A stretch of 46,047 nt of DNA from Symsagittifera roscoffensis (GCF_963678635.1 NC_087068.1:33066189-33112235), one strand, 5' to 3'. Positions 20,988-30,263 are shown, numbered from the stretch's first letter. Made by a program: numbers and translations. Notes: a model not told the origin generated them from the sequence alone.

Positions 20988-22071
20988 TTACTTCAGTTGT
21001 TATAAATGGGGGTGGTAGTGATTGAGCTGTTATATTTGGTGGGTTTAATGGGTAGGGATCTTGAGTAATGTTGTTTAGTTTAACCGTGATTTCAAATTTT
21101 AATTGTAGACTATTTTGTTGGAGTATTTGGATGTTATGATCACGAATGTCTTCGTGGATGTCTTGTCTATATTGTAGTCTATTTAGTGCCCAGTTGTGGA
21201 GTCGGTTACTTTCTGGGTGCTGTCCAAATAATGGTGGAGGTGCTGTGAATGTATTCCAGTCTAGTCTTAAAGGAATATTTGTTGATGATTGTTCTCGATA
21301 TCTAGCGTCGAGGTTATTTGGGAAATTTAAGTTAAAAGGCGGTGGTGAAATCTGGCTTATTGATGGTGTTGATGGTAGTGATAATGTTTCTGGTAGTGAT
21401 GAGGATGTTGTTGTATCCGTAGAAACATCTATTGGATCATTGATTAAATTTGGTTCACCTTGTGTGAATGAATGTGTTGTCCAATATGGTAGTCGTGATG
21501 TTTGGTTTGTGGGGTTGAAGGGATTTTCACGAATTTGTTCAGATGTTGGTGTTGAACCTAAGTCATCTGAGGGTAGGCTTGAGGTGCTACGTTGTGAAAG
21601 AAGCGTAGGGGTTTCTGGTAATATACCAATGGGGTTTTCTGGAGTACTTTGTGATGGGGATTGAGGTATATCAAAATGAACTCGGGGAGTTTGAAAATTT
21701 CTGTTTCGTCGAGGATGTATAATTTGTCTATTTATTTCGACTGTATTTTGGTTTTGACTAGGATTTCGTATTCTACTTAATTCTTGTGGTAGTGTTGGGT
21801 ATAAGTTATATGTTGGTTCGCTTAGAGGTGCTTGTCGTTGAACTGGTTCTAGTGGTTCAGATAAGCGAGCGTGTCGTTCTTCAAAGGTATATGGGTTATC
21901 TTGAAAGGAAATTCGTGTGGATGTTTGGGGGTTTTGGGTAGTTGAAGATGGTGTTGGGTTATCTTGGGATGATGTCGGTGAAGACTGACTGAGTGATTGT
22001 TGGTTAGCAATTTTTGATGGTTTTTTATTGATTCTTTTAGTGGAAAAATTTATGTTTATTATAGTATTCTT
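20896..22071 (-). CDS. Unassigned 391-codon open frame without ATG, copy 1
   Basis: Open from after a TAG (22072-22074) to TAA at 20896, with no ATG anywhere in frame. The first ~230 residues are Ser/Pro/Thr/Gln-rich and probably disordered. The last ~150 look folded (DWNTFTAPPPLFGQHP, RQDIHEDIRDHNIQIL). The frame begins inside the overlapping hydrophobic ORF 22037-22225, so a frameshift out of that ORF, a spliced start or a non-AUG start are the options. The reading frame is identical in copy 2. No family recognised. Confidence 0.55.
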   Translation of the reverse strand, partial: KNTIININFSTKRINKKPSKIANQQSLSQSSPTSSQDNPTPSSTTQNPQTSTRISFQDNPYTFEERHARLSEPLEPVQRQAPLSEPTYNLYPTLPQELSRIRNPSQNQNTVEINRQIIHPRRNRNFQTPRVHFDIPQSPSQSTPENPIGILPETPTLLSQRSTSSLPSDDLGSTPTSEQIRENPFNPTNQTSRLPYWTTHSFTQGEPNLINDPIDVSTDTTTSSSLPETLSLPSTPSISQISPPPFNLNFPNNLDARYREQSSTNIPLRLDWNTFTAPPPLFGQHPESNRLHNWALNRLQYRQDIHEDIRDHNIQILQQNSLQLKFEITVKLNNITQDPYPLNPPNITAQSLPPPFITTEVIYKYDRYTKKTIGYITFYNPYSGLSYTCIF

Positions 22072-22225
22072 CTAGGAAAAGAATTAGGTGGATTGTTGCT
22101 AGGGCGAATGTGATGATTGCTTTCTTTATACATTTGCATATTGTCAAGATGAGGGATGATAGAAATGTTATAAAAATTACAAATAGTAAAAAAATATCTG
22201 TTCTACTAAAAATGGTTCGTATCAT
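22037..22225 (-). CDS. Small hydrophobic protein (62 aa), copy 1
   Basis: ATG start overlapping the stop of the preceding ORF as ATGA. Two hydrophobic stretches, around IFLLFVIFITFLSSLILTI and ITFALATIHLILFL, could each span a membrane, with a short basic link (CKCIKK). The tail overlaps the opening of the 391-codon frame by 35 nt. The size and topology are like small viral membrane proteins, but no homology is claimed. AT-rich DNA easily yields hydrophobic frames, so its reality rests on the tight ATGA coupling and ATG start. Confidence 0.4.
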   Translation of the reverse strand: MIRTIFSRTDIFLLFVIFITFLSSLILTICKCIKKAIITFALATIHLILFLEEYYNKHKFFH

Positions 22226-22452
22226 TTAGATAAGTTTTGTGAATCGTACCTGTGGATATAGTCAATAGCTTTTGAAAGTTGGAGGTATAGTTCAAATATG
22301 GAATAGAAAATTAAAAAAATTTTGCAAAAAATGATTAAGATTATTACAAAAGATTCAAAGGTATCAAAAAGAAATGTGACTAAAAGTTTAAATATCGTTA
22401 AAAAGTTTATGGTAATGTTAAGATTTATGTTGACTGGTCGAGAGAAGAGCAT
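22222..22452 (-). CDS. Small hydrophobic protein (76 aa), copy 1
   Basis: ATG start; the stop overlaps the next ORF (ATGA). A long hydrophobic region (FLTIFKLLVTFLF, then VIILIIFCKIFLIFYSIF) predicts one or two membrane segments, followed by a polar tail. It is the first frame after the integrase and an ~0.8-kb gap. Unrecognised. Confidence 0.4.
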   Translation of the reverse strand: MLFSRPVNINLNITINFLTIFKLLVTFLFDTFESFVIILIIFCKIFLIFYSIFELYLQLSKAIDYIHRYDSQNLSK

Positions 22453-23139
22453 TTAAGAAATAGCTTCTCGATCGAATATTTTTTGTTGTTTGAGGCAATT
22501 TTCAAGTGTGGTCGAATTATTTATTGGTTTTTTGACAAGTGGGTTGAGTTTTGTGAAAACTTGTTGGGGGCGAATTTTATGGTGATCGGGAGGTCTTCTT
22601 TGTCTTTATTTTTATTTGTCAAGTGATCTGGGGTAATTTTGAGAGTTTTATACTTTAGGTTAATTAAAATGGTCGTTCTTTTACTTTAGGCTAATTTAAC
22701 ATATTTGTTTGGGGGGTATTTGAGATCGGAGTTGGGGAAATATTGTTGATCTTTGGGTTATTAGATAAGGGAGGGTTATGATATTATGGTGATACTTATT
22801 TTAGTTGTCAAGTTGGAGTGGTTTGCTTTTTTTTGACCTGGAGGTCGCAAAGTTATAGTTATAGATATGCCTGGAGTTTAATATCGTTCGTCTAGTTGGT
22901 TTGTGTTAGAGTTAGAGAAGGTGACGGATTGGATGAATCCTATTGGCTAATTTTGAACTAGAATTGTTGCTTGTTTGTCAGCATGTTATTTTGAAAAATG
23001 AAAGTTCAAAATATTTCAGAGGTGCAAAAATTATTAAATATAAAATTAAAGCTGTTTTTGAAATTCGACTTTCTTTAATATTTTAGATTGTGGAATGAAT
23101 GTTTTATAGTTTTTACGTGGTTGATTTCTAAGTCGTGAT
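22453..23139 (-). other. Gap between integrase and hydrophobic ORFs, copy 1
   Basis: No open frame of note in sense. A TATAAAA sequence in sense (plus 22646-22652) lies about 195 nt before the first hydrophobic ORF and could drive a separate downstream transcript. A repeated ACTTTAGGNTAATT block surrounds it. The equivalent in copy 2 is 30645-31331. Confidence 0.4.
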
Positions 23140-24073
23140 GACTCTCTATGTTCTGATTTGTCGATTTGTTCTTGGGGTATTATTTTTTCTGTCAATTTTC
23201 TATTTTTTCTTTCTTTTTGAGGTATTTTTTGATCTAGCTTTTTTGTATTGTTTTTCGTTATAGTTGATTTTTTATTTTGGTTCTCGAGATGAATGTCAGA
23301 TTGTTCCTTTGTTTTATTCTCCGTGTGTGGGTTATTTTGAATTTTTTTAAACCTGTGAACGAATATAATTGAGTTAGTTCGCGTAGTGCGTATTCTTTTG
23401 GGTAATAAGGTAATAGGTTGTTTCGATGTTGAACAATTTCTTTTTTGTCTGAGTCGGTGATTTTATATGTGACATCAGTGGGCTTAGCAATTATTTGGTA
23501 TGGTCCTTTACGAAGGGGTTGTAATTTTTTAGAGATTTCTTTTTGAGTGTTAAAATTGGGTATTAAAACAAATGTTCCAATTTTTAAATCGGAGGCTGGT
23601 GTCGGAGACTCTCTATGTTCTGATTTCTCGACTTGTTCTTGGGGTATAATTTTTTCTGTCATTCTTCTATGTTTTCTTACTTTTTGAGGTATATTTTGAT
23701 CTAGTTTTTTGTATTGTTTTTGGTTGTAGTTGATTTTTTATTTTGTTTTTCAAGGTGAATGTCATTTTGTTCATTATTTCAATTTCCGTATGTAGATGAT
23801 TTTGAATAACTTTTAAACCTGTGAAAGAATATAATTGAGTTAGTTCACGTAGTGCGTATTCTTTTGGGTAATAAGGTAAGAGATTTTTTCTATGTTGAAC
23901 AATTTCTTTTTGGTCTGAATCGGTGATTTTATATGTTACGTCAGTGGGTTTGGCAGTTATTTGGTATGGTCCTTTACAAAGGGGTTGTAATTTTTTAGAA
24001 ATTCCTTTTTGTGTATTAAAATTTGGTATTAAGACAAATATTCCAATTTTTAAATCGGAGGCTGGTGTAAAGC
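23140..24073 (-). repeat. 467-bp tandem duplication within the integrase tail, copy 1
   Basis: Two units (23140-23606 and 23607-24073) carry the same blocks, for example GACTCTCTATGTTCTGATTT at 23140 and 23607, with many differences. It is much older than the 8.19-kb duplication. It duplicates the GPY-type integrase C-terminal domain, and because 467 is not divisible by three it changes frame. The equivalent repeat in copy 2 is 31332-32265. Confidence 0.85.
23258..23662 (-). CDS. Second integrase C-terminal GPY domain, copy 1
   Basis: 134-codon frame (ATG) whose residues ~20-105 repeat the preceding domain: TPASDLKIGTFVLIPNFNT, LRKGPYQI, VQHRNNLLPYYPKE. The GPY/F domain of gypsy integrases binds DNA and helps multimerise the enzyme. 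This copy is in a different frame from the first and follows its stop by four bases. It may be a dispensable duplicate, a separate small protein, or reached by frameshift. High similarity at protein level suggests it was constrained after duplication. Confidence 0.6.
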   Translation of the reverse strand: MTEKIIPQEQVEKSEHRESPTPASDLKIGTFVLIPNFNTQKEISKKLQPLRKGPYQIIAKPTDVTYKITDSDKKEIVQHRNNLLPYYPKEYALRELTQLYSFTGLKKFKITHTRRIKQRNNLTFISRTKIKNQL

Positions 24074-24167
24074 GTGAATTTATTTGTTCGTTAATTTTTT
24101 GTCTTTGTAACAATTTTTTTGTTACTTTTTGGTAAATTTCATTGTGTTTTTTATCTCTATTTAAAAT
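23667..24167 (-). CDS. Integrase C-terminal region with first GPY domain, copy 1
   Basis: 166 codons in the same frame as the integrase core, separated from it only by a TAG at 24168. It has basic, coiled N-terminal residues, then a GPY domain (LCKGPYQI, VQHRKNLLPYYPKE), then a lysine-rich tail. Together with the core it would make a normal-length integrase. Copy 2 is identical apart from an Ala/Gly change in the domain. Confidence 0.75.
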   Translation of the reverse strand: MLNRDKKHNEIYQKVTKKLLQRQKINEQINSRFTPASDLKIGIFVLIPNFNTQKGISKKLQPLCKGPYQITAKPTDVTYKITDSDQKEIVQHRKNLLPYYPKEYALRELTQLYSFTGLKVIQNHLHTEIEIMNKMTFTLKNKIKNQLQPKTIQKTRSKYTSKSKKT

Positions 24168-24746
24168 CTATTCGGTGTGTGTACCGGAGGCTAATTTAAG
24201 GATTTGTGGGTGATGAAAATGATCTTCATCGTGTGTATGTAAAGGTAAGTTATAACAAATTGAGTCTTTATTCGGTTGACAATAACTTTGTGCATTTTTA
24301 TGAGAGCTTGCTGTAAACATAATTGGTTTGCGTGGCTTTTGATTAAAAACCATTTCATATGGTGACATTCCTAGAGTTGTCGTGATTTGTGAATTATATG
24401 CTAAGGGAAATAGTTTTACATCTGCTGACCATTCGGTGTATCTTGTATCATTTCCATTTATGATACATCTAAGATATTCTTGTAGTGAACGGTTCATACC
24501 TTCGACTAAACCGTTTGTCCAAGGTGCATGAGATGTACGCGGTTTGTGCTTAATGTTATATAAATGACATAGTGTGATGATTTCATTGTTTATGAATTCT
24601 GTATCGTTGTCTGTAACTAAAATTTCGGGTAATCCGAACTTGGCTATCCAGTGTTCATAAAGTGTTGTGTAAGCGTAATAAGCGTTACAATGTGGTACTG
24701 GGTTAAGTGCTACATAATGTGTAAATGCGTCAACAATTACCATAAT
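24168..24746 (-). CDS. Integrase catalytic core (DD35E), copy 1
   Basis: 192 codons following the RT frame in phase after a TGA. Counting from the ATG (residue 1), D5 (VIVDAF), D45 (VTDNDTEF) and E81 (GLVEGMNRSL) form the catalytic triad, with exactly 35 residues between the second Asp and the Glu. The TNGLVE motif and NQKPR near the end are typical of gypsy integrases. The enzyme inserts the cDNA into the host genome. Its zinc-binding HHCC domain lies at the end of the RT frame, so the TGA cuts the protein between the HHCC domain and the core. Catalytic residues are intact. Confidence 0.88.
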   Translation of the reverse strand: MMVIVDAFTHYVALNPVPHCNAYYAYTTLYEHWIAKFGLPEILVTDNDTEFINNEIITLCHLYNIKHKPRTSHAPWTNGLVEGMNRSLQEYLRCIINGNDTRYTEWSADVKLFPLAYNSQITTTLGMSPYEMVFNQKPRKPIMFTASSHKNAQSYCQPNKDSICYNLPLHTHDEDHFHHPQILKLASGTHTE

Positions 24747-27080
24747 TCAGGAGTTTCCTTCGGATGAGGGTGAAATTGGTCCTTTTGTATCAAATGAAAT
24801 ACGGTGGTTAAAGTACAAACTTTGTCCTTTAAAATCTTGTTTTTGTGCTATTTGTTTTTGATTTGGATAAGGTTTATTTAGCTGACATACTATACAATCA
24901 TTGCATAGTACTTTTATCCAAATTGGTGCATTTGGGAAATAAAAGTTTTGTATGAAATTTGAATATGTTTTCTCTGATCCAGAGTGTCCTTTAATGTTTT
25001 GTGTATGTGAAATATTAAAAGCTATAAGAATCATACTTAGAGGGAGACAGGGAACTGTAGATTCTTTTAATTTGTATTCTAGAAGGTCTGTGTTTTCGTT
25101 AATTGTTGTATTATTAAATTTTCGAAAATAGCGGAGGAGTGTTTTATTTCCTAAAATAGTTGTATCTGCCTTAATGGGTTTAGTTTTATATTTGTGCCAT
25201 GATTTTAGTTGTCTAATTACTGGGTCAAGATTTTGATATTGTTTCAAAGTATTAATTGTAACTTTATTTGTTGGGGGGAGAAAAATTTTTTCAATTTCTA
25301 ATTTAGATAAAGGAATTGTATCAAGTGGGTCATGGAGGTCAAAAACTTGATTTATTGTGTACTTTGAATCGTTTGTTTGTGGTCCTGATAAATTTATTTT
25401 ATCAGTTAGATTTTCTTTTTCAATTAATGGAAAAAGGTCTTTTTTATGCGGGGCTTGTTTTACTCTTTTTTGTTGGGTGTTATCTTTTATCCATTGTGAG
25501 TATGGAATTGGTTTGAAAGTTGATGTTCCAAGTAGATCAACTTCGTAGTGGTTATTTTGGCAATCTAAATAAAGTGGGAAGTGTTGTAGATTATTTATCT
25601 GTGATTGTTCAACGTCAGTTTTTACTGCATATTTGCATTCTAGTCGGGGTGATGTTTCGTTCTCTGCAAGGTAGAATTTTATATTTTTAGGTATTTCAAC
25701 TGTAGTTTTACGTGTAAGTAATTCAGGTGGTGTATTTCGACTTAAAGTGTCTGGTAATGCAAGATTCTTTCCTGCTGTCCAAACTATATGTAAGTTTGGG
25801 AATTTCATTAGAATTAGTTGAAACCTATAAACTCGGTGATTTGGGTTGGATTTTTGTGTAAAGAGAAAGATGATTGGTTTGTGATCTGTAAATAGAACTG
25901 TTGGATGTTTTGATCCAAGTATCAGAAATTCATATTCTGTTAGTGTATATATTATAGCTGTACATTCTCTCATTAGAGTTGAGAGTCGTAGCTCTGCTTG
26001 AGTGAATAGTCGAGAATTTGCTGATATAAGGTTCATTTTGTTTGTACCATTGTGTGATTGTAATAATGCTGCGCCGATGCCAAAATTCGAAGCATCGCAC
26101 ATTGCATAGAATGGTTGATTTGGATCTGGATTTGTATTCGAAATTTGTTCAGTTAGGAGTTTTTTAATTTCTTCAAATTGTGCTTGATGTTCTGTGTTCC
26201 ATTCAAAATTATTTTGTTGTCTAAGTATATTATAGAATGGTCTTAGGTATAATTGCATTTTATAGACATATTTGCTTAAAAAATTTAACGTTCCAAGGAA
26301 TTCTTGGATTTTCTTTTTGTTTGTTGGTGGTTGGAGCTTTTGAATAGCATCAATGCGAGATTTTAATGGAGTGATTGTTTTTCTTTCTATATTGTGTCCT
26401 AAGAATTTAACTCGTGTTAAAAAGAAGTGTGATTTATCGGGGGCGGCCTTCAGATTTTCGTTCTGAAGTATTTTGTGATAGTGTTCTAAAACTTTGAACA
26501 TTTCTTCTTTTGTCTGTGATTGCATAAAAACATCGTCTAAATAGGTGATTGCGTTTTTCTTGAGTATTAGTGGTCTAAAAATTTTGATCATAAAAGCTGA
26601 AAATGCTGCTGGTCCTATGGATATTCCATAGAATAGGCGGTTGAATTCATATTGCTGATTTCCAATAACAAATTGTGTTAAGCGTCGCGATTGTTCATCT
26701 AGTGGCATTTGATTATATGCACTATTCATATCTGCGGTTGTAAAGTATTTTCCGTTTATTTTTGTTAAAATAACTTGTATTGGTTCAATAGGCCAATTGC
26801 ATTTTGATTCGTCTATTAGTGAATTAAGGTATCTAGCGTCTAGAACTATTTTTAATGATTCTCCTTTTGCTAGGATGATAACAGGGTTTATATATGTGTT
26901 ACCTTTTGGTTGTTCTTCTTTGTTTACCGGTGAGATAATATTGTATTGTTCTAAAATATCGAGTAATCTGTTTACTTTATCATGTAAGTGAATTGGTACT
27001 TTACTTGCTCTTTGTTTTTTGAAAACTGCGTCAGGTTTTAATGGGAGATGTAGTGATGAGCTGATTTTGCCAACATCAAA
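24747..27080 (-). CDS. Reverse transcriptase, RNase H and integrase zinc domain, copy 1
   Basis: 777 codons open from just after the TAA that ends protease. The first in-frame ATG (26729) falls inside the RT palm, so the true start is upstream, by read-through or polyprotein processing. It opens with the FDVGKI block usual at the start of gypsy RT. Counting from the ATG, RT has YLDD at 63-66. RNase H has D212 (MCDAS), E255 (MRECTA) and D282 (LFTDHKP). An HHCC zinc motif (HTQNIKGHSG ... CNDCIVC) near residues 580-630 starts the integrase. All catalytic residues are present. It differs from copy 2 only by a few substitutions. The frame ends at a TGA within the start of the integrase core. Confidence 0.92.
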   Translation of the reverse strand, partial: FDVGKISSSLHLPLKPDAVFKKQRASKVPIHLHDKVNRLLDILEQYNIISPVNKEEQPKGNTYINPVIILAKGESLKIVLDARYLNSLIDESKCNWPIEPIQVILTKINGKYFTTADMNSAYNQMPLDEQSRRLTQFVIGNQQYEFNRLFYGISIGPAAFSAFMIKIFRPLILKKNAITYLDDVFMQSQTKEEMFKVLEHYHKILQNENLKAAPDKSHFFLTRVKFLGHNIERKTITPLKSRIDAIQKLQPPTNKKKIQEFLGTLNFLSKYVYKMQLYLRPFYNILRQQNNFEWNTEHQAQFEEIKKLLTEQISNTNPDPNQPFYAMCDASNFGIGAALLQSHNGTNKMNLISANSRLFTQAELRLSTLMRECTAIIYTLTEYEFLILGSKHPTVLFTDHKPIIFLFTQKSNPNHRVYRFQLILMKFPNLHIVWTAGKNLALPDTLSRNTPPELLTRKTTVEIPKNIKFYLAENETSPRLECKYAVKTDVEQSQINNLQHFPLYLDCQNNHYEVDLLGTSTFKPIPYSQWIKDNTQQKRVKQAPHKKDLFPLIEKENLTDKINLSGPQTNDSKYTINQVFDLHDPLDTIPLSKLEIEKIFLPPTNKVTINTLKQYQNLDPVIRQLKSWHKYKTKPIKADTTILGNKTLLRYFRKFNNTTINENTDLLEYKLKESTVPCLPLSMILIAFNISHTQNIKGHSGSEKTYSNFIQNFYFPNAPIWIKVLCNDCIVCQLNKPYPNQKQIAQKQDFKGQSLYFNHRISFDTKGPISPSSEGNS

Positions 27081-28181
27081 TTAGGATGTTGCATAGACTG
27101 ATGAATATTTTATTAGCTGTTTGGCTAATTTATCAAATTCGTCTTGTGTTATTTGTGAATGTTGGAAGTTAAACATTGTTAAAAATTTCTGTTGATTCTC
27201 TGTATAGTTATTTATGTTGAATGTAGGTTTGAAATATGGGGTTTTTGTGAAATAATCTGTATTTCTTTTTTCATTACTTATTATATTATTTATGGATAAT
27301 TCTTCATTAAGAATTGTGGATTGACAAATATCTAATAATTGGAGTATATTATTTACGCGGTATGCTTTTTCGTGTATTGGTGATATCGTAGCGTTGGTTT
27401 TGCAATAGCCTAAAAGTCCTAAAGGTAATGTTACTTGATAGGGTGTATTGTTGTATACATGTAGAGAAATAATATCTGAATTCGAGTTTTTCAAATATTT
27501 TATCGATGAAGTTGTGATTTTGAAAAACTTATGGATAGGTTTGAATTCAAAATCTGACATATAGAGTTGTTGTTTATTTTGTTTTTTATCATATTGGTGA
27601 ACTTGTTTTATTGAAAAATTATATATGTTTCCTGATAGTGGTTTCAGGTGTTTTCTTTGTTGATTATATATCGGATAAAATTTTGAAAAGAATGGTGGTT
27701 GTTTATTTAATCTTTGAAAAAATGTCAGGGATGTGTCTTTTGTTTTTGTGTATTTATCTTTGATTAGTATTTTACTATTCAAAATATTGATTGTTGTTAT
27801 ATATTTAGAGATAAATGGTATTCCAATAATATTGTGTTTAATATCAGTGATATGAAATATTTGTTTAAATGGTTTATTTAAAATTTTATTTTGCCCTATT
27901 GTTCTTGTGGGGAGAAGAAATAATTGAATTTTTCCATAGTTTACCAATGTTGATCCTTGCGCTGTTGCTAGTTTACTGGAGGTTTCAAGAGGCGTTAGTT
28001 TTGGGTGTAATGTTTTTATCTCATTCCATGTGGGAATGTTTATTATGTTTGATTCTGCTCCTGAATCAATTAAAAAATCAATTTCAAGATCTGGTGGTTG
28101 AAATTCTTTGTTTCTTGGACTTTCTAAAAGAAATGGTATTGTCCAAATTTTTTCTTTGGGTTGTTCTTTTTGTATATTTTG
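27081..28181 (-). CDS. Aspartic protease region, copy 1 (gag tail fused in frame)
   Basis: 366 codons from after a TAA (28182-28184) to the TAA at 27081. It contains the retropepsin active site (LIDSGAES) and the IIGIPF flap-side motif. It differs from copy 2 in one extra base in an A/T run near 28146. That insertion puts the end of gag and protease in one frame, whereas copy 2 needs a -1 shift. The frame has no ATG before about 27947. The long region after the ~110-residue protease is poorly conserved and may link to RT. Confidence 0.8.
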   Translation of the reverse strand, partial: QNIQKEQPKEKIWTIPFLLESPRNKEFQPPDLEIDFLIDSGAESNIINIPTWNEIKTLHPKLTPLETSSKLATAQGSTLVNYGKIQLFLLPTRTIGQNKILNKPFKQIFHITDIKHNIIGIPFISKYITTINILNSKILIKDKYTKTKDTSLTFFQRLNKQPPFFSKFYPIYNQQRKHLKPLSGNIYNFSIKQVHQYDKKQNKQQLYMSDFEFKPIHKFFKITTSSIKYLKNSNSDIISLHVYNNTPYQVTLPLGLLGYCKTNATISPIHEKAYRVNNILQLLDICQSTILNEELSINNIISNEKRNTDYFTKTPYFKPTFNINNYTENQQKFLTMFNFQHSQITQDEFDKLAKQLIKYSSVYATS

Positions 28182-29079
28182 TTAGATGTGATTTGTATTC
28201 AAGCATTTTGTTTTATTATTTCCATTGGATTTATTTGTAGTGTTGATTTCGTTAGTTTCTTGTGCCGTTTGTGTAGAATGGATGGGTTCAATATAATAAT
28301 TGTGAAGGAGTTCTGATTGATTTTCATATATATGTGATGAAAAAGGTTGTTCATATATAATAGGTTCGTAGTCATTTTCGACTGCTATCATATTTATGGA
28401 GATAGTGTTTTCTGTATCACTTTCTGAATCTGATGATTCACAGTTTATTTGATTTAGTTTTAGTTCGTTATTTCGTGTGTCATCAATACCTGGGGGGTCT
28501 GATGTTGTTTCTGGATTTGATTGTACTTGATTAATATGTCTTTGATGTTTAGGTGTACTACTTCTGTGGCGATTGTTAGAATTATTATAATGGTTATTAT
28601 TCCTGTGTGGTGATTGGGAATAATTTCTATAACGGTTATTATAACTTGAATGTCGATTTTGTGAATTATTTTGTGATCTGTTTTGATAATTATTGTTTGG
28701 TCTGTTATAGTTTGATATATTATATGAGTTGTTCCTTGATCGATTGTTCGGGTAATTCTGGTTTCGGTTGTTTGAATAACTTCTATTTCGATTATTGGAG
28801 TAATTTCTATTTCTATTGTATGATGAGTTTCGTGATTGATTGTTTGGATAGTAATTATTTCTTGATTGGGAATTAGATCTAGAAACAAATTGTGTTGTAT
28901 TCGAATTTAATCTGGAGTAGTTATTTCGACTTTTTGGTCTATTGTAATGATTTTGTGACGAATTTTGTGTATTTCTTCGTTCTGGTGATCTTCCTCTATA
29001 ACTTGAGTTATATGGTGATTGGGTTCTCGTGTAATTGGTATTGTTCGGAAGTGGTTTTCCTGAACTGTTGTTGCTGTAT
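28182..29079 (-). pseudogene. gag 3' fragment, copy 1 (N-terminus missing, internal stop)
   Basis: Only the Asn/Ser/Arg-rich C-terminal third of gag is present. Capsid and zinc knuckle are absent because the duplication junction lies at 29078-29079. A TAT-to-TAA change relative to copy 2 ends the frame at 28182. It is therefore a non-functional gag remnant. Confidence 0.85.
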
Positions 29080-29087
29080 TAATATTT

Positions 29088-30263
29088 TTAGAATATACAT
29101 GTGTATGATAATCCTGAGTATGGGTTATAAAATGTGATGTAACCAATTGTCTTTTTGGTATATCTGTCGTATTTGTATATTACTTCAGTTGTTATAAATG
29201 GGGGTGGTAGTGATTGAGCTGTTATATTTGGTGGGTTTAATGGGTAGGGATCTTGAGTAATGTTGTTTAGTTTAACCGTGATTTCAAATTTTAATTGTAG
29301 ACTATTTTGTTGGAGTATTTGGATGTTATGATCACGAATGTCTTCGTGGATGTCTTGTCTATATTGTAGTCTATTTAGTGCCCAGTTGTGGAGTCGGTTA
29401 CTTTCTGGGTGCTGTCCAAATAATGGTGGAGGTGCTGTGAATGTATTCCAGTCTAGTCTTAAAGGAATATTTGTTGATGATTGTTCTCGATATCTAGCGT
29501 CGAGGTTATTTGGGAAATTTAAGTTAAAAGGCGGTGGTGAAATCTGGCTTATTGATGGTGTTGATGGTAGTGATAATGTTTCTGGTAGTGATGAGGATGT
29601 TGTTGTATCCGTAGAAACATCTATTGGATCATTGATTAAATTTGGTTCACCTTGTGTGAATGAATGTGTTGTCCAATATGGTAGTCGTGATGTTTGGTTT
29701 GTGGGGTTGAAGGGATTTTCACGAATTTGTTCAGATGTTGGTGTTGAACCTAAGTCATCTGAGGGTAGGCTTGAGGTGCTACGTTGTGAAAGAAGCGTAG
29801 GGGTTTCTGGTAATATACCAATGGGGTTTTCTGGAGTACTTTGTGATGGGGATTGAGGTATATCAAAATGAACTCGGGGAGTTTGAAAATTTCTGTTTCG
29901 TCGAGGATGTATAATTTGTCTATTTATTTCGACTGTATTTTGGTTTTGACTAGGATTTCGTATTCTACTTAATTCTTGTGGTAGTGTTGGGTATAAGTTA
30001 TATGTTGGTTCGCTTAGAGGTGCTTGTCGTTGAACTGGTTCTAGTGGTTCAGATAAGCGAGCGTGTCGTTCTTCAAAGGTATATGGGTTATCTTGAAAGG
30101 AAATTCGTGTGGATGTTTGGGGGTTTTGGGTAGTTGAAGATGGTGTTGGGTTATCTTGGGATGATGTCGGTGAAGACTGACTGAGTGATTGTTGGTTAGC
30201 AATTTTTGATGGTTTTTTATTGATTCTTTTAGTGGAAAAATTTATGTTTATTATAGTATTCTT
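29088..30263 (-). CDS. Unassigned 391-codon open frame without ATG, copy 2
   Basis: Same frame as 20896-22071, with disordered N-terminal and folded-looking C-terminal parts. I saw no differences from copy 1 over the coding stretch. It ends ten bases before the duplication junction, and the cysteine-containing frame that follows in copy 1 is cut off here. Confidence 0.55.
   Translation of the reverse strand, partial: KNTIININFSTKRINKKPSKIANQQSLSQSSPTSSQDNPTPSSTTQNPQTSTRISFQDNPYTFEERHARLSEPLEPVQRQAPLSEPTYNLYPTLPQELSRIRNPSQNQNTVEINRQIIHPRRNRNFQTPRVHFDIPQSPSQSTPENPIGILPETPTLLSQRSTSSLPSDDLGSTPTSEQIRENPFNPTNQTSRLPYWTTHSFTQGEPNLINDPIDVSTDTTTSSSLPETLSLPSTPSISQISPPPFNLNFPNNLDARYREQSSTNIPLRLDWNTFTAPPPLFGQHPESNRLHNWALNRLQYRQDIHEDIRDHNIQILQQNSLQLKFEITVKLNNITQDPYPLNPPNITAQSLPPPFITTEVIYKYDRYTKKTIGYITFYNPYSGLSYTCIF

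Larger units (their letters stand above)
20886..29079 (-). repeat. Tandem duplication, copy 1 (8192 bp)
   Basis: Every position from 20886 onward matches 8192 bases further right (8191 after a one-base indel near 28146). I count about 15 substitutions and one indel by eye, roughly 99.8% identity. The junction at 29078-29079 has a 2-bp (AT) microhomology, joining mid-gag to the env-position frame. Confidence 0.93.

Noticed and set aside
21146-21664. 172-codon plus-strand frame, repeated at 29338-29856
   Set aside because: It is antisense to the 391-codon sense frame. Its Ser/Gly/Val-rich content mirrors the codons of that disordered region, and duplication alone explains its two copies.
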